Below are positions 1 to 12,390 of a DNA stretch of 64,000 bases, piece after piece; within the stretch, counting starts at the first letter, position 1; the number at the start of each line of letters is the position of its first letter. The position numbers and the translations under genes are program-made. Origin of the DNA: Phoenix dactylifera (lineage: Eukaryota; Streptophyta; Magnoliopsida; Arecales; Arecaceae); assembly GCF_009389715.1 (NCBI RefSeq), contig NC_052404.1:11292480-11356479 (forward strand), read 5' to 3'. The notes beneath the pieces were generated by a model. The model was given only the letters and a program-made list of their open reading frames with translations. It searched no databases and was not told the origin of the DNA.

Positions 1-950
1 TTGAGCAACATATATCTCTTACTAGATTTGGCTTGCTAGAAACAGTCGGATATTTGAGAACAGTCACCGTCCATCAAGATTCATGTTGGATAGGGAAATA
101 TTGCAGGCAACTGAGGTTATCAACTTGTCTACTATAAGAGACCTTGTGTTAACCAAGGACATCTAGAGTTCCCTTACTTTAGTGATTGCGGCACAAATGA
201 TATTCATCAGTTGGGAGACCCCACCCCTTAGCTTTATTAAGGTCAACTTTGATAATAGTGTGCTGGATGGAGGAGATAGAGGAGGAATAGAGTTTGCAGT
301 CAGAGAGCCAGATTCTACTTTCATTGTGGTGGGTGGCGGTAGATTGACGGATATCTTTATCTTGGTCTAGAGTTGAGAGGAGCATGGGGGTGAGAATATG
401 TGAAACTCATCTTGCGGGCCAACCACATTCTCGAAAATGATTCACGATGGTGATACGTTGATTATCTAGACTGTTTCAGTCGAACCATGACCATCCTTTA
501 CTGCTGGACACTTGGAGCCTAGCTTCAATCAGTGGTTCATTTAGCACTACCCACATGTATCAAGAGGCGAATAGAGTAGCAGATTAGGTAGCATCTTTCA
601 TTACAGAGCACTCAGATTGTATGTCGTGGGAGAGTTATACCAATATTCCCTCTAAATTTCAAGATATTCAATTTTGTAATTTTGTTGGATACACTCATGC
701 TAGATGGTTATGATTTATCTGGTATATCAAAAAAAAATAATTATGATATTATCATCGAGTGTCTACTTGGAAGGTACCATCATTGCCGCTTAGAAAGAGG
801 GACCATTTTGATTGGAGTTTTTAAGAGATGGAATACTTATAGAGTAGGAGGATTAGTCCCTTTTGATTAAAAGAGAAAAAAGGAGGATGCTGCTGCATGT
901 GAATTATGTGACAAGGGACGATTAGAAAAATGACACCAAGGTGATAATAT
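1..950 (+). mobile_element. Decayed LINE-type (non-LTR) retrotransposon remnant, RNase H region
   Basis: The plus strand from about 209 encodes a stretch typical of the RNase H domain at the 3' end of plant LINE-derived reverse transcriptases: a tryptophan and proline block, then IKVNFDNSVLDGG and a GGIEFAVRE-like strand. Further on, about 555-620, another frame reads YQEANRVAD, then a stop, then VASFITEHS, which matches the usual end of this domain. Frame changes and stops between the two parts show that it is dead. The left end is cut by the window and the right end is vague (A/T-rich after about 940). The family call rests on motif recognition only. Confidence 0.6.
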
Positions 951-1190
951 AATAAATTGAATTCTTTATTTTTATACTTTTAAGACTTCGACACTAGTAG
1001 ATGAGAATAGAAAAAGTATTATCTACATTGCATACACCATACGGCCGTGCACACTTCTAATAATGACTGTTGGTATTTATGAACTCCATTTATCGTACAC
1101 ACATCTTGATGCATTATTATTAAAATCAGTGCAGTAATTGTCGCATGCACGGCTACGCTGGTGCATGCAGCATGAGCAATAATTTTACCC

Positions 1191-1504
1191 ATTTTTTTTT
1201 CGTACATATGCTCCTAAATATTGTAATCTGCATGAATACCTTCCTAAAATTAATATTTATATGTATACCCTTATAAAATACTTGTTTTGCGTATATACCC
1301 TTCATTTTCTTTTTTTCTTGCATATATGCCAACACTACCTAATGCCATCAAAAAATTAGTTGTTTAAAATTTAAAATGACTAAAATATTCTTAATTGGTA
1401 GATATTTAAAAAGAAACATTTATAAAGGTATATATGCAAATAATACTTTATGAGGTTATTAATGCAATTTCATATATTTAGGAAGATTTACATGCACAAA
1501 AAAA
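1191..1504. mobile_element. AT-rich foldback MITE, copy 1
   Basis: The left end (a T run, then CGTACATATGCTCCTAAATA) is an imperfect inverted match to the right end (TATATTTAGGAAGATTTACA, then CATGC and an A run). The arms read as similar ATATACCCTTC-type sequence on both sides. No coding capacity is seen. A second copy lies at 2582-2883 and a single arm at about 2505-2590, so this is a small local family. Target duplications were not resolved because the ends are homopolymer-rich. Confidence 0.55.
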
Positions 1505-2504
1505 TCTACTTTTACTTTTTTCTATTTCAACCAATTTTAACACTCAGATTTGTCTAGTGCTTGCTCCTCAATATTATTTCATAAAAATAATACTTAAGAA
1601 AAAAATTGATTCGATAATTAGATAACAAAAAGAGTTATAAAAGTTCTTTCACTAATCATGAGATTATTCTATTTGATTCTTCTTTCATTTATAACAACCA
1701 CTATATCTTATTTCATCGAAACATAGCTTATAATATTTACCATTATAGATACATATATGATGGCATATATTAGAATATAGAAAATGATTAGAATCTCTTA
1801 AAGGCATGCAATAGATTGTAATGATCAAGTTTCTTACTATTGCTATGTTGATGGGTGAAAAAACAACATCAATCATCCTCAAACAAAATTATTGAAGGAC
1901 TTCGAACCCTTCGAACTTATTAACAACCTCCGCAGCTATATGGTAGAAGGCCACTCCTTACGTTGTGTATCTTAACCCATTTTTCTGTAAAGCTTCAAAT
2001 TTTTAAAAGAAGAAAAGATCTAGTATATGAGGCCCATCTTGTCACAGTAATTTTAAATCAGCTACCAGCCTATACATGAGAAATTTTCCAACTCTAAATG
2101 ATAAACATTGCAAATCTCATACACTAAGAGATAAATGTTGCAAATATCTCACAATACTTTTCTTTAAATAATTCATAAAGCCAAAGGAAGGACCTAACTA
2201 TCTTCATGTAAAAAAAAAAAATATAATGAAGGGCTGTCTATGGTGGAGAAGGGAGTCAAGGGAATAGTTTTGATTCTAGATGAAGAAATGAAAGAGAGGG
2301 TTGTGAGAGATCAGAAGATTTCTCAAAAGAGGTAGAGATATTAGTTTCCATTGAGACCTATTAACCTGTTACCCACTTCAGAAATAAAAAGATCCTTTCA
2401 TAATTTTAATTAATTTTTAATTTAAATAAATATGATTTTGGCTAATCACGTTAGCTCAATCCTATGTTAAATGTACTCATATAAAATTAGTATTTTGTGA
2501 GAGC

Positions 2505-2883
2505 ATGCATGTAAATATCAATTTGGAGGATATTCATACAAGTTCCAATATTTAGAAGGGTATTTATACAAAAATATATGATTTTTTTTGCGTGTATATC
2601 CTTCTAAATATATGAAATTGCATGAATATCCTCTAAAATTATTATTTGCATACATACTTTTATAAATATTTCTTTTTATATGTTTACCTTGGCATTTTCA
2701 TTATTTTGGTTTTAAATTACTAACTTTTTAACGATGTTAGATGGTATGGGTAGATATATAAAAAGAAAAAAAAAGTATACTTATAAAAATAAATGTTTGA
2801 TGATGATATAGATGTAAATATTAATTTTGAAAGAATATTTATGTAAATTTTAATATTTAGGAAAGTATGTGTTAAAAAAAAAT
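2505..2883. mobile_element. AT-rich foldback MITE, copy 2 plus an adjoining single arm
   Basis: From 2582 a T run followed by GCGTGTATATCCTTCTAAAT repeats the left arm of the element at 1191. The right arm ends near 2883 in an A run after ATATTTAGGAAAGTATG. Immediately upstream, 2505-2580 carries a further right-arm-like piece (AATATTTAGAAGGGTATTTA), which suggests nested or tandem insertion. The rest of the stretch 951-3290 is AT-rich intergenic DNA in which I see no gene. Confidence 0.5.
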
Positions 2884-3284
2884 AATATCATTGCGAAGGG
2901 GCTTAGGTCACTGTTGTTAAAAAAAGAAATTAGAAAAAATAAAATTCAGGGACAACATAATTAGACTAAAAAAGAAACCGTTTCTACGACAAGTGCCGGA
3001 AGCAATGCCAATTGTAGGGCATGTGAGGTCTAGACGGATCTCACCAACCGGGGTCTCTTGCACTGTGGAAAAAGAAAAACTCGAGAAAGCCCAGCTGTCA
3101 CACTCCACTAATGGCCATCTCACCGCCCACTTCGACACTGATCGCCGATCGCCGCCCAGTCTGCGTGAGATCTCCACTCACGGCCCCCAAAGAGCCCAAG
3201 TGGCTCCACTTAATTCCGTAATTCCAGGGGCATTTTTGGAAATCTATCCAAGTATTCACACCGCGATCCGAGCAGAACGTTTTC

Positions 3285-3631
3285 CCCATTTATAACCTGT
3301 TCCGTGTCGGCGACACCCCGATTACCACCACACCCCCTTCAAAAAGAACGTTTTTACTCCCCCCGAGACGAGAAGGAAGAAGAGGAGGCCCGCTCTCCAA
3401 CTCCACCCCCTCAGCCTCCTCTCTTTCTCTCTCTCCCCCCCTCCCTCCTTCCCTCCCTCCCTTTCTGTCTCTGCCCTTTCTTTCCCAATCTTGCTCCCGA
3501 AATCGATGGGAATGATCTCCAATTCCTTGACCCAGAAGTTGTGATTGTTTCCTTTTCTGCTTCCCTGGTTCCCATCTTAGGATCCGTTTATTATCTTCTT
3601 AGATTCGGAGATCCAGATCCGGCTGATCGGG
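3285..3631 (+). promoter_or_regulatory. Core promoter and pyrimidine-rich 5' leader of the ARF-GAP gene
   Basis: A TATA-like ATTTATAA lies at about 3287-3295. It is followed by a strongly C/T-rich leader (about 3395-3485) that ends 140 bases before the start codon. The leader contains a short upstream reading frame at 3506-3544 (ATG, 12 codons, TGA) that does not overlap the main start at 3632. A 5'-UTR intron ending at a CATCTTAG acceptor (about 3580) is possible. The transcription start was not determined. Confidence 0.4.
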
Positions 3632-6600
3632 ATGGCGGCGATGGCGTCGCGGCGGCTCCGTGAGCTTCAGGCCCAGCCGGGGAACAAGACGTGTGTGGAC
3701 TGCGCCCAGAAGAACCCGCAGTGGGCCTCCGTCTCCTACGGCGTCTTCATGTGCCTCGAGTGCTCCGGCAAGCACCGCGGCCTCGGCGTCCACATCAGCT
3801 TCGTCCGCTCAGTCACCATGGACTCCTGGTCCGAGATCCAGCTCAAGAAGATGGAGGCCGGCGGTAACGACCGCCTCAACGGTTTCCTCGCCCAGTACGG
3901 TGTTCTCAAGGAGACCGACATCCCCGCCAAGTACAACACCAAGGCCGCCGCCGTCTACCGCGATCGCATCCAGGCCCTCGCCGAGGGCCGCCCCTGGCGG
4001 GACCCGCCCGTCGTCAAAGAAACGCTCACGACCGGCGGCGGCTGCCGGGCCACTGGGACAAAGAAGCCCCCAATCGGTGGCGGCTCCGGTTTATCGGCGG
4101 CGAATAATGGAGGGTGGGATAGCTGGGACGGCGACGACTTCCGGTCGTCGTCGGACATCCGGCGGAACCAGTCGGTGGGCGATCTTAGGGCTGGGGGGAG
4201 CGGCGGCGGCGGAGGCGGGCGAGGAGCGCAGCCGTCGAGATCTAGATCGACGGAGGATATCTACACGAGGGTGCAGCTGGAGGCGTCGGCCGCGAACAAG
4301 GAGAGCTTCTTTGCGAGGAAGATAGCCGAGAACGAGTCGAGGTCCGAGGGGATCCCGCCATCTCAGGGGGGAAAGTATGTGGGTTTTGGATCGACGCCGC
4401 CGCCGTCTGCTCGACGCAACAATCCGCAGGGAGATGTGCTTCGGGATACGGTTTCCGTGGTTTCTCAGGTGAAGTGACGCGCACTTTTGTCTTTTGCTTG
4501 ATAGATAGTGAAGCGATGATAAATCTTGCATACATCTTGGCATTTTAATACTTTTTTATGGCTATTTATGGCTATTACATTTTTTTTCCACATTTTATGG
4601 TATTTATTTATTTTGTCTGCAAGTTCCTTGAGAGCCAGCTTGACATTGTTGGAATAACTACATTTGATTAGAAAAATGTTATGCTTATTAACCTGTGAAA
4701 CTTAAATAATTAATATATAAATTGTTAAGCATGTGCGGAAAGTCGCTGCTCATGTTCCTTTCTCTGGGGTTAATGTCTGCTACCTGTTTTTATATTTTCA
4801 ATAATTGGAGCAGATTTCTATAACATATTGTAGGAAGGCTGTCAGAACTGAGGTTTGAAAAGGTACAAGCATCGATTGCAAAGGGAAATCAGGATTTCTA
4901 TATGGAGGAAAACCTTTTCACCTCCCGTAGCGAGGCATATTGTGATATATATGGATGAAAGATGTGCCGCCTTCTCTAGCAATATTGGTAGCTAGAAGGC
5001 CTTCCACCAGAGGCATAATTTTGGAACATTAATGTCAACTCATGCTTCTGCATTATTATACATAACCAATCCAGCTAACCTCCAAGCCTCACAAAGGATG
5101 CGGCCATTGTGATCATCTAACAATCTGCCAAACCTGACAATGTCCTAGTACTAGATGTAGAGAACATAATTGAAACAAAAAGTAATCTTTTTGGCATGTC
5201 AATGAGAATTCATGCTTCTGCAGTGTCATATGTAGCTGAGCCAATTAATCTACAAGCCTCTGACAGCATCTGGCCATTGTGATCATCTATCACTTTGCCA
5301 AACCCAAAAATATCCAAGTACAAAATGTAGATTACGTTTAGCTTGGAGGCCAATTGTTGGGTAGGGGGGCTCCTGACCAATCTAAAAGCAATACATGCTC
5401 CTCAAGCTTTTTTCGGTGTTGGCTCTTCTTTCTTTTAAGACACTAGGAATAAAGGATCTATGTTTATCTATGTACCTTCTATAATGGGATTAAGAAGTGT
5501 AGATTTTTCGTTCATCATCTTTCTAAAATGTCCAAAATTCCTTTAGATTTCTTCTTTTTTAAAATGTTCAACATATCTCTATTTTTGTATAATTGTCTAA
5601 CAAATCAAGTTCCAGAGTTCCTTTCAGATATTGCTAAACTGAACTTATTATCAGTTGGTGAGATCCAGCTTTTCTTAAGAAAAAAGACAAGTTGTAACTA
5701 CTGCACTAAATATCTAAAGACATGTGCTCGATCACCTAACAATGAGAGGGAGCATTACATTTTGAAAAGTTTTCATCAAGTTTCAATCGAAAAATACCAT
5801 GGATATTTGTTAATATTAGCCTATATGCTGGAGAAAAGGTTTCTTTCACTTTCTTGCTAGTACCAAAAAATGTTGCTGTTTACAAATGACCTCCTCTTAT
5901 TATTTATTAGAAAACTACTTGATATTGCTGGCCTATTGATGCATGATGAGTTCATAGGCTTTCTAATTTTACTATCTGTTGGGATAGAAAGAAGAAGTTA
6001 TTAACAAGGAAATGAGCAAGGAAAGAAGGGGGAAGAGAAAGGGAAGTGAATGAGAGAATGAAGAACAAAGATGGGAGAAGAAAGAAGAAGAAAGTAATAC
6101 CCATAAAAAAAGAAAATGAAAGAGGGCTAATAAGAGGCAAAAGAAAAATAAAGGCAGGGGTGCAGTGGCTGTGCTCCAAAATTCTGACAAGAATTTGAGG
6201 TCAAATTCTACTACTTGGAATCAATAATTAACTAATAGGCATTTCAAATATTCTAAAAAGTGATCATATTCCGTAATCATAATTTAGATGATCTGTCCTG
6301 GGTTGTGGACTTCTAATTTGTGGTTTATATTATGTAAATAGGAGTTCAATTCAACTTTCTCCTCTCTCTCTCTCTCTCTATCTATCTTCTCTCTGCCTGC
6401 CCCATCCCTTCTTTCTCCCTGTGTGTTTCTTTGGGCATGCTTGGATGCACATGCAAATAGGTGCTTGGTCGATATTTTGTGGACTTGTACATATACACAT
6501 GTAGACATGTTTGTTTGTAGATATTTATGCACATGCATGTTATATGGTTTAATATATGCATTCTTAATTATGGCATTCATGTATTTACATATGTACTTAT

Positions 6601-9600
6601 GTAGCTTCAGTGTCTGCTGTTTACCAAACAAGAGCCATTATTATTGCCATCATCTTAATTTAACACTGTATTTTGGTCCTTTGGTTGATACATCTTGTTA
6701 ATTGATTCACTATTTCTAGAGACTTCATGGCTCAATGCGGGTGTTTCAAACATAGATTGCAGATCTGAACAGTTCTATCTTGTACTTACATGTTGCATTC
6801 TAAATTGTTTTGTGCTATTAAGTTTGATCGTATTGCTCTAGAGGACAGGCTTTGTTTCTACGGTAAGGTTGCTTTCTTTGACTTGGGTGTCATGGGTTTG
6901 AAACACCTCTCCACAGCCGGGGATAAGACTGTGTATATCTAACCCTCTCTAGACCTTGCAGTAACGGGAGCCTCGTGCACTAGAATGCCTTTTTTAAGTT
7001 TGATTATATTACTGGATCCTTGTTTTGTTCAATTGTTTGGTCTTCAATTGCTAATAAACTATATTTACGTAAAAAGTGAAGGGGTGTTTTTACCTTCTTG
7101 GAAATCTCCTTTTTTGATCACCATGAATCTTTTTCTCTTCTTCTGTACATAGTGAGCCCTATACTGGTTGTTGCTGCACATCTTATGCACTATTTAAATT
7201 ACCATGTTCTTATTTATTTTGTTAGGGTCTTGGTCGTCTGTCCCTGTTTGCAGCGTCTGCTGCCAATGTTGTCCAAGCAAGCACGAAGGATCTGACTTCC
7301 AAGGTATCTTTCATTTCTATTGGTATTTCAGCAGTTTTTAGGTATCATAAATATTTGATATTTAGCTCAGGCACTGCTAAATTTCATTAGTGTTTAACAT
7401 GTATTTCTGGTTGGTGATAGTGAAGAAACCTTCGATTAGATTTTGAATTTTATGCTGCTGAATTTTTTTTCACTATATTGATGGTCTTTTTATATCTGAG
7501 GCATACTTTAGAAGTCAATGAGAAAAAATGATAATAAAATTAGAACATGTCTCCTTTTATGCATCCAACCCAAGGCGCTTGCGCTTGAAAGCAGCCTTGG
7601 AGTGTCCTTTAGGAACCTTTGGATACTAAGATTTCCGACCTCTTACTTTCGTAGTTCTGAATCCCAGAATTGACTCTCACCATTTATTTGATTCAGTTGA
7701 TATCATAAATCAAATAAATGTCCGAATCAATCATTAATAAGTAAGGGTTACTTCATACCTATTGGTACTGGTTTGGACCGGTACCCAGAACTGACTTTCT
7801 TTGCTAGCTCACCCAAAACTCTGTCTTCAGGAGGAAAGCTTGCTTGAAATCAAGACTCAAGCTCTTTCAGTAAGCTTGTTCCTATAAATTTTGCTTTGAA
7901 ATTTCTGATGTTACTAAATACAACAGATCATTTATTGATATGTTTTGTAGCCTATCATCTGGCCTTTCACTTTCTTACTCATTAATCTTCAGGTGAATAT
8001 TGCCATTATTATTATTTTTTTGGGACATTCATATGAGTTTGTGAAATAGTTATCCATAATTTTGTACAAAAGGCTTAGTCATCTGGTAAGTATTTTACCA
8101 CTTTATACTAATTTCACGTAGTGGTAGCCAGCAGTGGTAAATAAATATATTGGGAATGCTGTATTAGAATAATTAGCAAATTGGGATTCATAAAGCCAAC
8201 CCAGATGGTTTGGACATATGTTGATTGTTGTTGTTTCCTGAAGTTGTAGCTTTAATTGGTAAAACATATCTTGATTAGAATATAGGGCCATAAAAAAGAA
8301 GTGCTTTCTAGATGCTATATGCCTGATCTGTTCCATTTCATAGTGACACAGGAAGCTTATCTTGAGAAAATAATTTATGTTTATGATAGCTTAGCTCATA
8401 CACAAGTACATCATTTAGGCAGTACAAAACAGAGATGTCCCAACCAACTGAGGCTATTGAATTTAAATTGTACTCTTTATGAAGTTGAGAAAGAGGATGG
8501 GGAGATTCAAGCAGGTTTAGATCCAGTAGTCTATAATGGTTTGAAGATTCTCCAATTAGGAGGTGGGGCTTGGATAGGAAATGATAGCAGAGTAAGATAC
8601 TTGTCGTTGACCTAATTTATGTGACAGGGCTTCTGTTTAGTGTGTTTTATTTTTGTAATCTTGTCTTCTGCTTTGAAAAAGGAAAGAAGATGCGAATGAC
8701 TCTCCAACACAATTTACTTCTACCTAGCTCAATGTCACTGATTATCTGTTTCCTTGTAACCCTCATCTACCATGCCTGTTACAATTACCTATCTGTAGTG
8801 TGCCTGTCATGAGCCAATACTACACCAAGGCAACATTGTTACTTCCAACTTTATATCAATGTTTATTGACTAGAACTTCTGTGCAGTGCATGGTGCCTTT
8901 GTGCACAACTGGCAATGGAAGTGCTACTGATACATAAGACTAACTCTTGTTGATTGTTGCAAGATAGTTTGGTACAGTCTTTTACCTCATTCTGGGTATC
9001 CCTTGAAAGGTGCCTTCTGTTTCTGGAGTTCCGAAAATGTCAGAAGTTGCTAGGAATCTCTAAGGCTAAGATATGTGTCTCTAATTTGAGAGGGAAGTTG
9101 CGTAGCATTTCTGTGCTAATTTTAGTTTTTGTGGATGTAAACTACAATATTTTTTACAAGTGGAACACATTGTTGTTCCTATTATTAACTCATATATCAC
9201 AGTCATCCATCTCTTATTCAAGCTTTAAAATTTTGTGTGCTATCATTTGATTGACAACACTTTGGCTTTCAAATTTTATGTCCTGATCAGGTGTTAGTAC
9301 TGTACGATGTAAATTGCACAAGGTTCTTTTTGCTGCCAAGGTCTAGTAATTATCTCCATCTAGTGGAGATGTTGTAAATTTACTGTTGATTGGTAACTGA
9401 TTGTTACATGTATGCTTGAAAGATCCGAAACAATTATTGTTTATAATACTCATACTCTTAAAAATGACCTTCGAAGAATTTAATGGGATCGTTTTTCAAA
9501 TTACAATCATCCATCAAATCCTTTTATTACCACTGTTTGATATCTGATATTGGATGCTTTAAACTACAGGTGAAGGAGGGAGGTTATGATCAGAAAGTGA

Positions 9601-10040
9601 ATGAAACTGTAAGTGTAGTAACTATGAAGACCACTGAAGTTGGGCAGAAGACATGGGGAATCATGAAAGGTGTTATGGCAATGGCATCACAAAAAGTCGA
9701 TGAGTACACCAAGGAAGGGATCAACTGGAACGGGGATGATTGGCAAAGAAAGGAGAGCGAGAAAAATGGGCACTATCAAGATTTTGGACAGGATAAGGGC
9801 TTCAATTCCTCCGAAGGGAATTCCTTCAAACGTTACAATTCTGTCAGCTCTTGGGATGACTGGGATGAGAAAGAAAAGAAACAAGAGCCTGAGAAAGGGA
9901 CCCAAAATAGTGAAAGCTGGGCAGGGTGGGATGATGTGAAAGATGATGGCTATGATAATTACAGTTACAGCCCATCCAACAAGGGTGTCAACCACAATGG
10001 CAAATCTGGTTCTTTGTGGACTGAGAGCGGCTTCCTTTAA
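3632..10040 (+). CDS. AGD7: ADP-ribosylation factor GTPase-activating protein, AGD6/AGD7 type
   Basis: Three coding exons join in frame with GT-AG borders: 3632-4468, 7226-7303 and 9570-10040, giving 461 residues, the usual length for AGD6/7. The ArfGAP zinc finger is complete: C21, C24, C41, C44 (C-x2-C-x16-C-x2-C), with the catalytic arginine finger at R49 in CSGKHRGLG. The middle is Ser/Gly-rich. Exon 2 encodes an amphipathic stretch ([18 protein letters not shown]) of the kind that senses curved membrane. The tail has W-D motifs ([16 protein letters not shown]). Members of this family stimulate GTP hydrolysis on ARF1 at the Golgi and so control COPI vesicle formation; Arabidopsis AGD7 is the characterised relative. 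Choosing between AGD6 and AGD7 is not possible from sequence alone. Intron 1 holds a SINE and a tandem duplication. Reading into intron 1 gives a stop two codons after the exon, so the ORF that ends at 4477 is not the real C terminus. Confidence 0.95.
5041..5332. repeat. Two-copy imperfect tandem duplication, period 170 bp
   Basis: The segment starting CATGCTTCTGCATTATTATA at 5041 recurs from 5211. Shared blocks include CTACAAGCCTC-like and GGCCATTGTGATCATCTA, and divergence is moderate. It lies in intron 1 of the ARF-GAP gene and no function is visible. Confidence 0.7.
6820..7013 (+). mobile_element. Au-type SINE with imperfect 18-bp target-site duplication
   Basis: The body, about 6838-6995, follows the well-known plant Au SINE: a tRNA-like head with CTACGGTAAGGTTGCTTTCT, a degenerate pol III B box (GGTTTGAAAC), then the conserved middle and GGGAGCCTCGTGCACTAGAA, ending in a T run. 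It is flanked by AAGTTTGAT..TATT.CT-type direct repeats at 6820-6837 and 6996-7013 (three mismatches by eye), as expected for target-primed insertion. It sits in intron 1 of the ARF-GAP gene in sense orientation. Confidence 0.82.
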
Positions 10041-10960
10041 GGTTGGCCAGCTTGTCAGATCTCTTTTTTCCTTTTATAATATCAAAATGTGGAGAAACTT
10101 GTGTGTTTATGCTAGTTTATAATGTTGATAGCTTTGGGTTCCCAATAATTTCATTTCTTTTGTACGAAGTCATCTGAATACTTGTACTTTGTACTTTATT
10201 TTTGCATCTGTGACAATCAACTATATCTATGATGCTTGCTCTTATTTTGCCATTTGATAATTGTGTGTGTCTAAGTATTGTTTGAACTTTGTACGGTTGC
10301 CAATTAAAAGTCATGCCATTCATTTGAGCTTAACTGCTTTTCAGCAGAGGGCATTTTGGAGCCAGTTATTAGTTTTTAATCTGCAGCATAAGCAGTGTGA
10401 TTTTACGCATCGACTGGTTGTTCGATGAGTTTTGAAGAGTCAAAACAGAGTGGCCACGATTAAATTTGGTTATGATAAGTTTGTTCATATTTTGTTGGTT
10501 ACCTCACATAGGTGGTACAAGGATCAGCCTGCATTGCTTGATGCCTGTTTTAACCGAGAATTTTGTTTGTTCATGGAGAGAGGCCTGTTTTATTCCTATG
10601 ATATCTATGAGTTAGGTCTTCCGAATATTGCGCCATTTTGACCCAACCCACCATGCACGGCTTGGGGTTGGCTCGCAGCAGGTGAGCTGAGTAATGCTGG
10701 CAGACGTTGGAATCAGGCCGAAGTTTTTGTTGCTTGAATGCTTGATGAGGTGCCATTGAATGTCATGCATCTGAGCAATGGAACTGCAACAATGGCATAT
10801 AGCGTCTCTCTCGGCATGCTGCAATCATTTAATTTTTCTTGTTTATGCACTATATTGAAATTATTTGTGATATTGTTTTTATAACAAGCCTTCTGGTTTC
10901 TTAACAAAGAGGTTAATTTGTTCAAGTTTTGGAGTCACATGGAAGCTGTAAAAAACTGTG
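10041..10960. other. 3' flank of the ARF-GAP gene
   Basis: AT-rich DNA after the ARF-GAP stop codon. It presumably holds the 3' UTR and polyadenylation site, but I could not place these with confidence. No further gene is visible before the CHX fragment that begins near 10965. Confidence 0.4.
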
Positions 10961-10964
10961 TGGA

Positions 10965-11640
10965 AGATCCTCTTGCTTATCGTGTTTTCTACTTTCAGCG
11001 GCTTCGTGGGTGTTGCCGGCATCCACGTCAACAACGGTTCCATCGCTACCTTGGAGGACCATGGCGACAGGTGTCTCCTCCGAGTGGTCCACGTCGTGCT
11101 GCTGGATCACTAGAATATATGACACCACCCCGTGGCTCGACGACGCCGGCGCGTCCCCGATGGGCCCCTGCTCCTGATGCTCCGCCTGCCGCTCGGCCAG
11201 CTCCGCTACCATCGGCTACGGGAGCCGCCCCTTCCCCATCACTATTAGCTCGTGCGCTCCGCTCCTCGCGATCGCCAGCGCTGCCTCCAAAACATTCCCC
11301 ACCGGCGTCTCCTCGTACCTCGCTGTCCCATCAGTCCGCCCCCGGAACACCGCCACCGCCGCCTCGTCCAGCTCCTGCCACCCAGAACAGCAAGCATCAG
11401 ATTCCCCACCAATATGTTGCTTGACGCGTAGTCACATACATACGATTAAGAACAGAGATTTGTTGAACGAATAACCATTTCAAGCTCGCGGTCCATGACG
11501 GCGGTGGAAAAGGTGTAGCTGTCGTCGGCGCTCTTATCGGGGAGGGGCGCAGCATGACTCTCACGCCGCGGTGCTCCGCCATCCTGCCGGCCAAAGGAGA
11601 AAGTGGTGTTGTTGGATAATGAGTGTTCGGGACAAAGGAG
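10965..11640 (-). pseudogene. CHX20: Broken C-terminal fragment of a CHX20-like cation/H+ antiporter
   Basis: The minus strand of this GC-rich patch encodes the C-terminal cytosolic domain of plant CHX antiporters, which swap K+ or other cations for protons at endomembranes. In order it reads FGRRMAEHRGV-like, DDSYTFSTAVMDRELEM, then ELDEAAVAVFRG, RYEETPVGNVLEAALAIARS, HELIVMGKGRLP, PMVAELAERQAEHQ, GPIGDAPASSSHGVV and ILVIQQHDVDHSEETPV. This tail most resembles CHX20. It is disabled by a frame change between RMAEHRG and DDSYTF (about 11525-11600) and a TAG at 11216-11218 between GRLP and PMV. A 101-bp GT-AG interval (11375-11475) separates MDRELEM from ELDEAAV and may be a fossil intron. The N-terminal membrane domain is absent, so only about a quarter of the gene is present. 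GC content stands out from the AT-rich surroundings. Confidence 0.82.
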
Positions 11641-11759
11641 AAAAAATAGCACAATAAGGGAGTGGGTGTTGATTCCATGAAGGAGCGAGTGTCTATGTGC
11701 TACGTTTTCTTGCCTTATTCATTACATTTTAAGAATAATAAAGAATAGAGAAAAAAAAT

Positions 11760-12390
11760 ATATATTGCTTATTGTGAGAGACCAATATTTACTAATATTA
11801 ATGACAATATGATTTGTTGCAGTGTTACATTAAATTTTAGAAATATCGTGAAAAAGGAGCAATAATTGCACCTTGCATATATTAATGATGATGGTATGAA
11901 TGATGGGGGTTTCTTAGGAAAGGCTTAACTTATGCAGAGTCATTCATCTTATGGTCTTTGGTATTAGTGACATTAATATTAATGACAAAAATTTTAGCTC
12001 AATCATCATTAAACTTTAGTATTTAATATGTTGCAAGGAGCAAAAAAAAATAGGTATCTTCCATATTAGTTTTTCAAAAATATTTGAAAAACGGGATAAA
12101 AACCGTACCTCACACATCATGTGAGGTTAGTTTTAATTACGATGCTATTAATAATGAGAGTTTATCTATGAGGGCTTAATTTGTAGAGAGCCATCATATG
12201 GAAGGGGGTATCAGTAAACATTAATAATAAAAATTATTATTAAAATTTATTGTTTAATATGTAAAAAATTTGTCTACCAAACACTCTGATTTATTATAAT
12301 TTAGTATATTGCTATGTTATATTTTAAAAATAATTAAGAAAAAGAAAACATACCTTATGGATCATGTGAGTTACATGCTAATTTGTGTAC
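11760..12390. repeat. Decayed AT-rich tandem repeat, about 245-bp period, 2-3 copies
   Basis: Similar blocks recur near 11823, 12063 and 12312 (TTTTAGAAATATCGTGAAAA-like, then a TACCT..CATCATGTGAG-like block). Others recur near 11922 and 12172 (GGCTTAACTT / GGCTTAATTT, then CATCATATGG-like). Homology is weak and was judged by eye. No gene is seen between the CHX fragment and the ALY leader. Confidence 0.4.

Noticed and set aside
3304..3663. 119-codon plus-strand ORF over the ARF-GAP leader
   Set aside because: No ATG start and Pro/Leu/Ser composition from the C/T-rich leader; it overlaps the real start codon at 3632 in another frame.
10918..11424. 168-codon plus-strand ORF rich in Pro/Ser
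   Set aside because: Shadow of the CHX antiporter sequence on the opposite strand, which carries the recognisable protein motifs.
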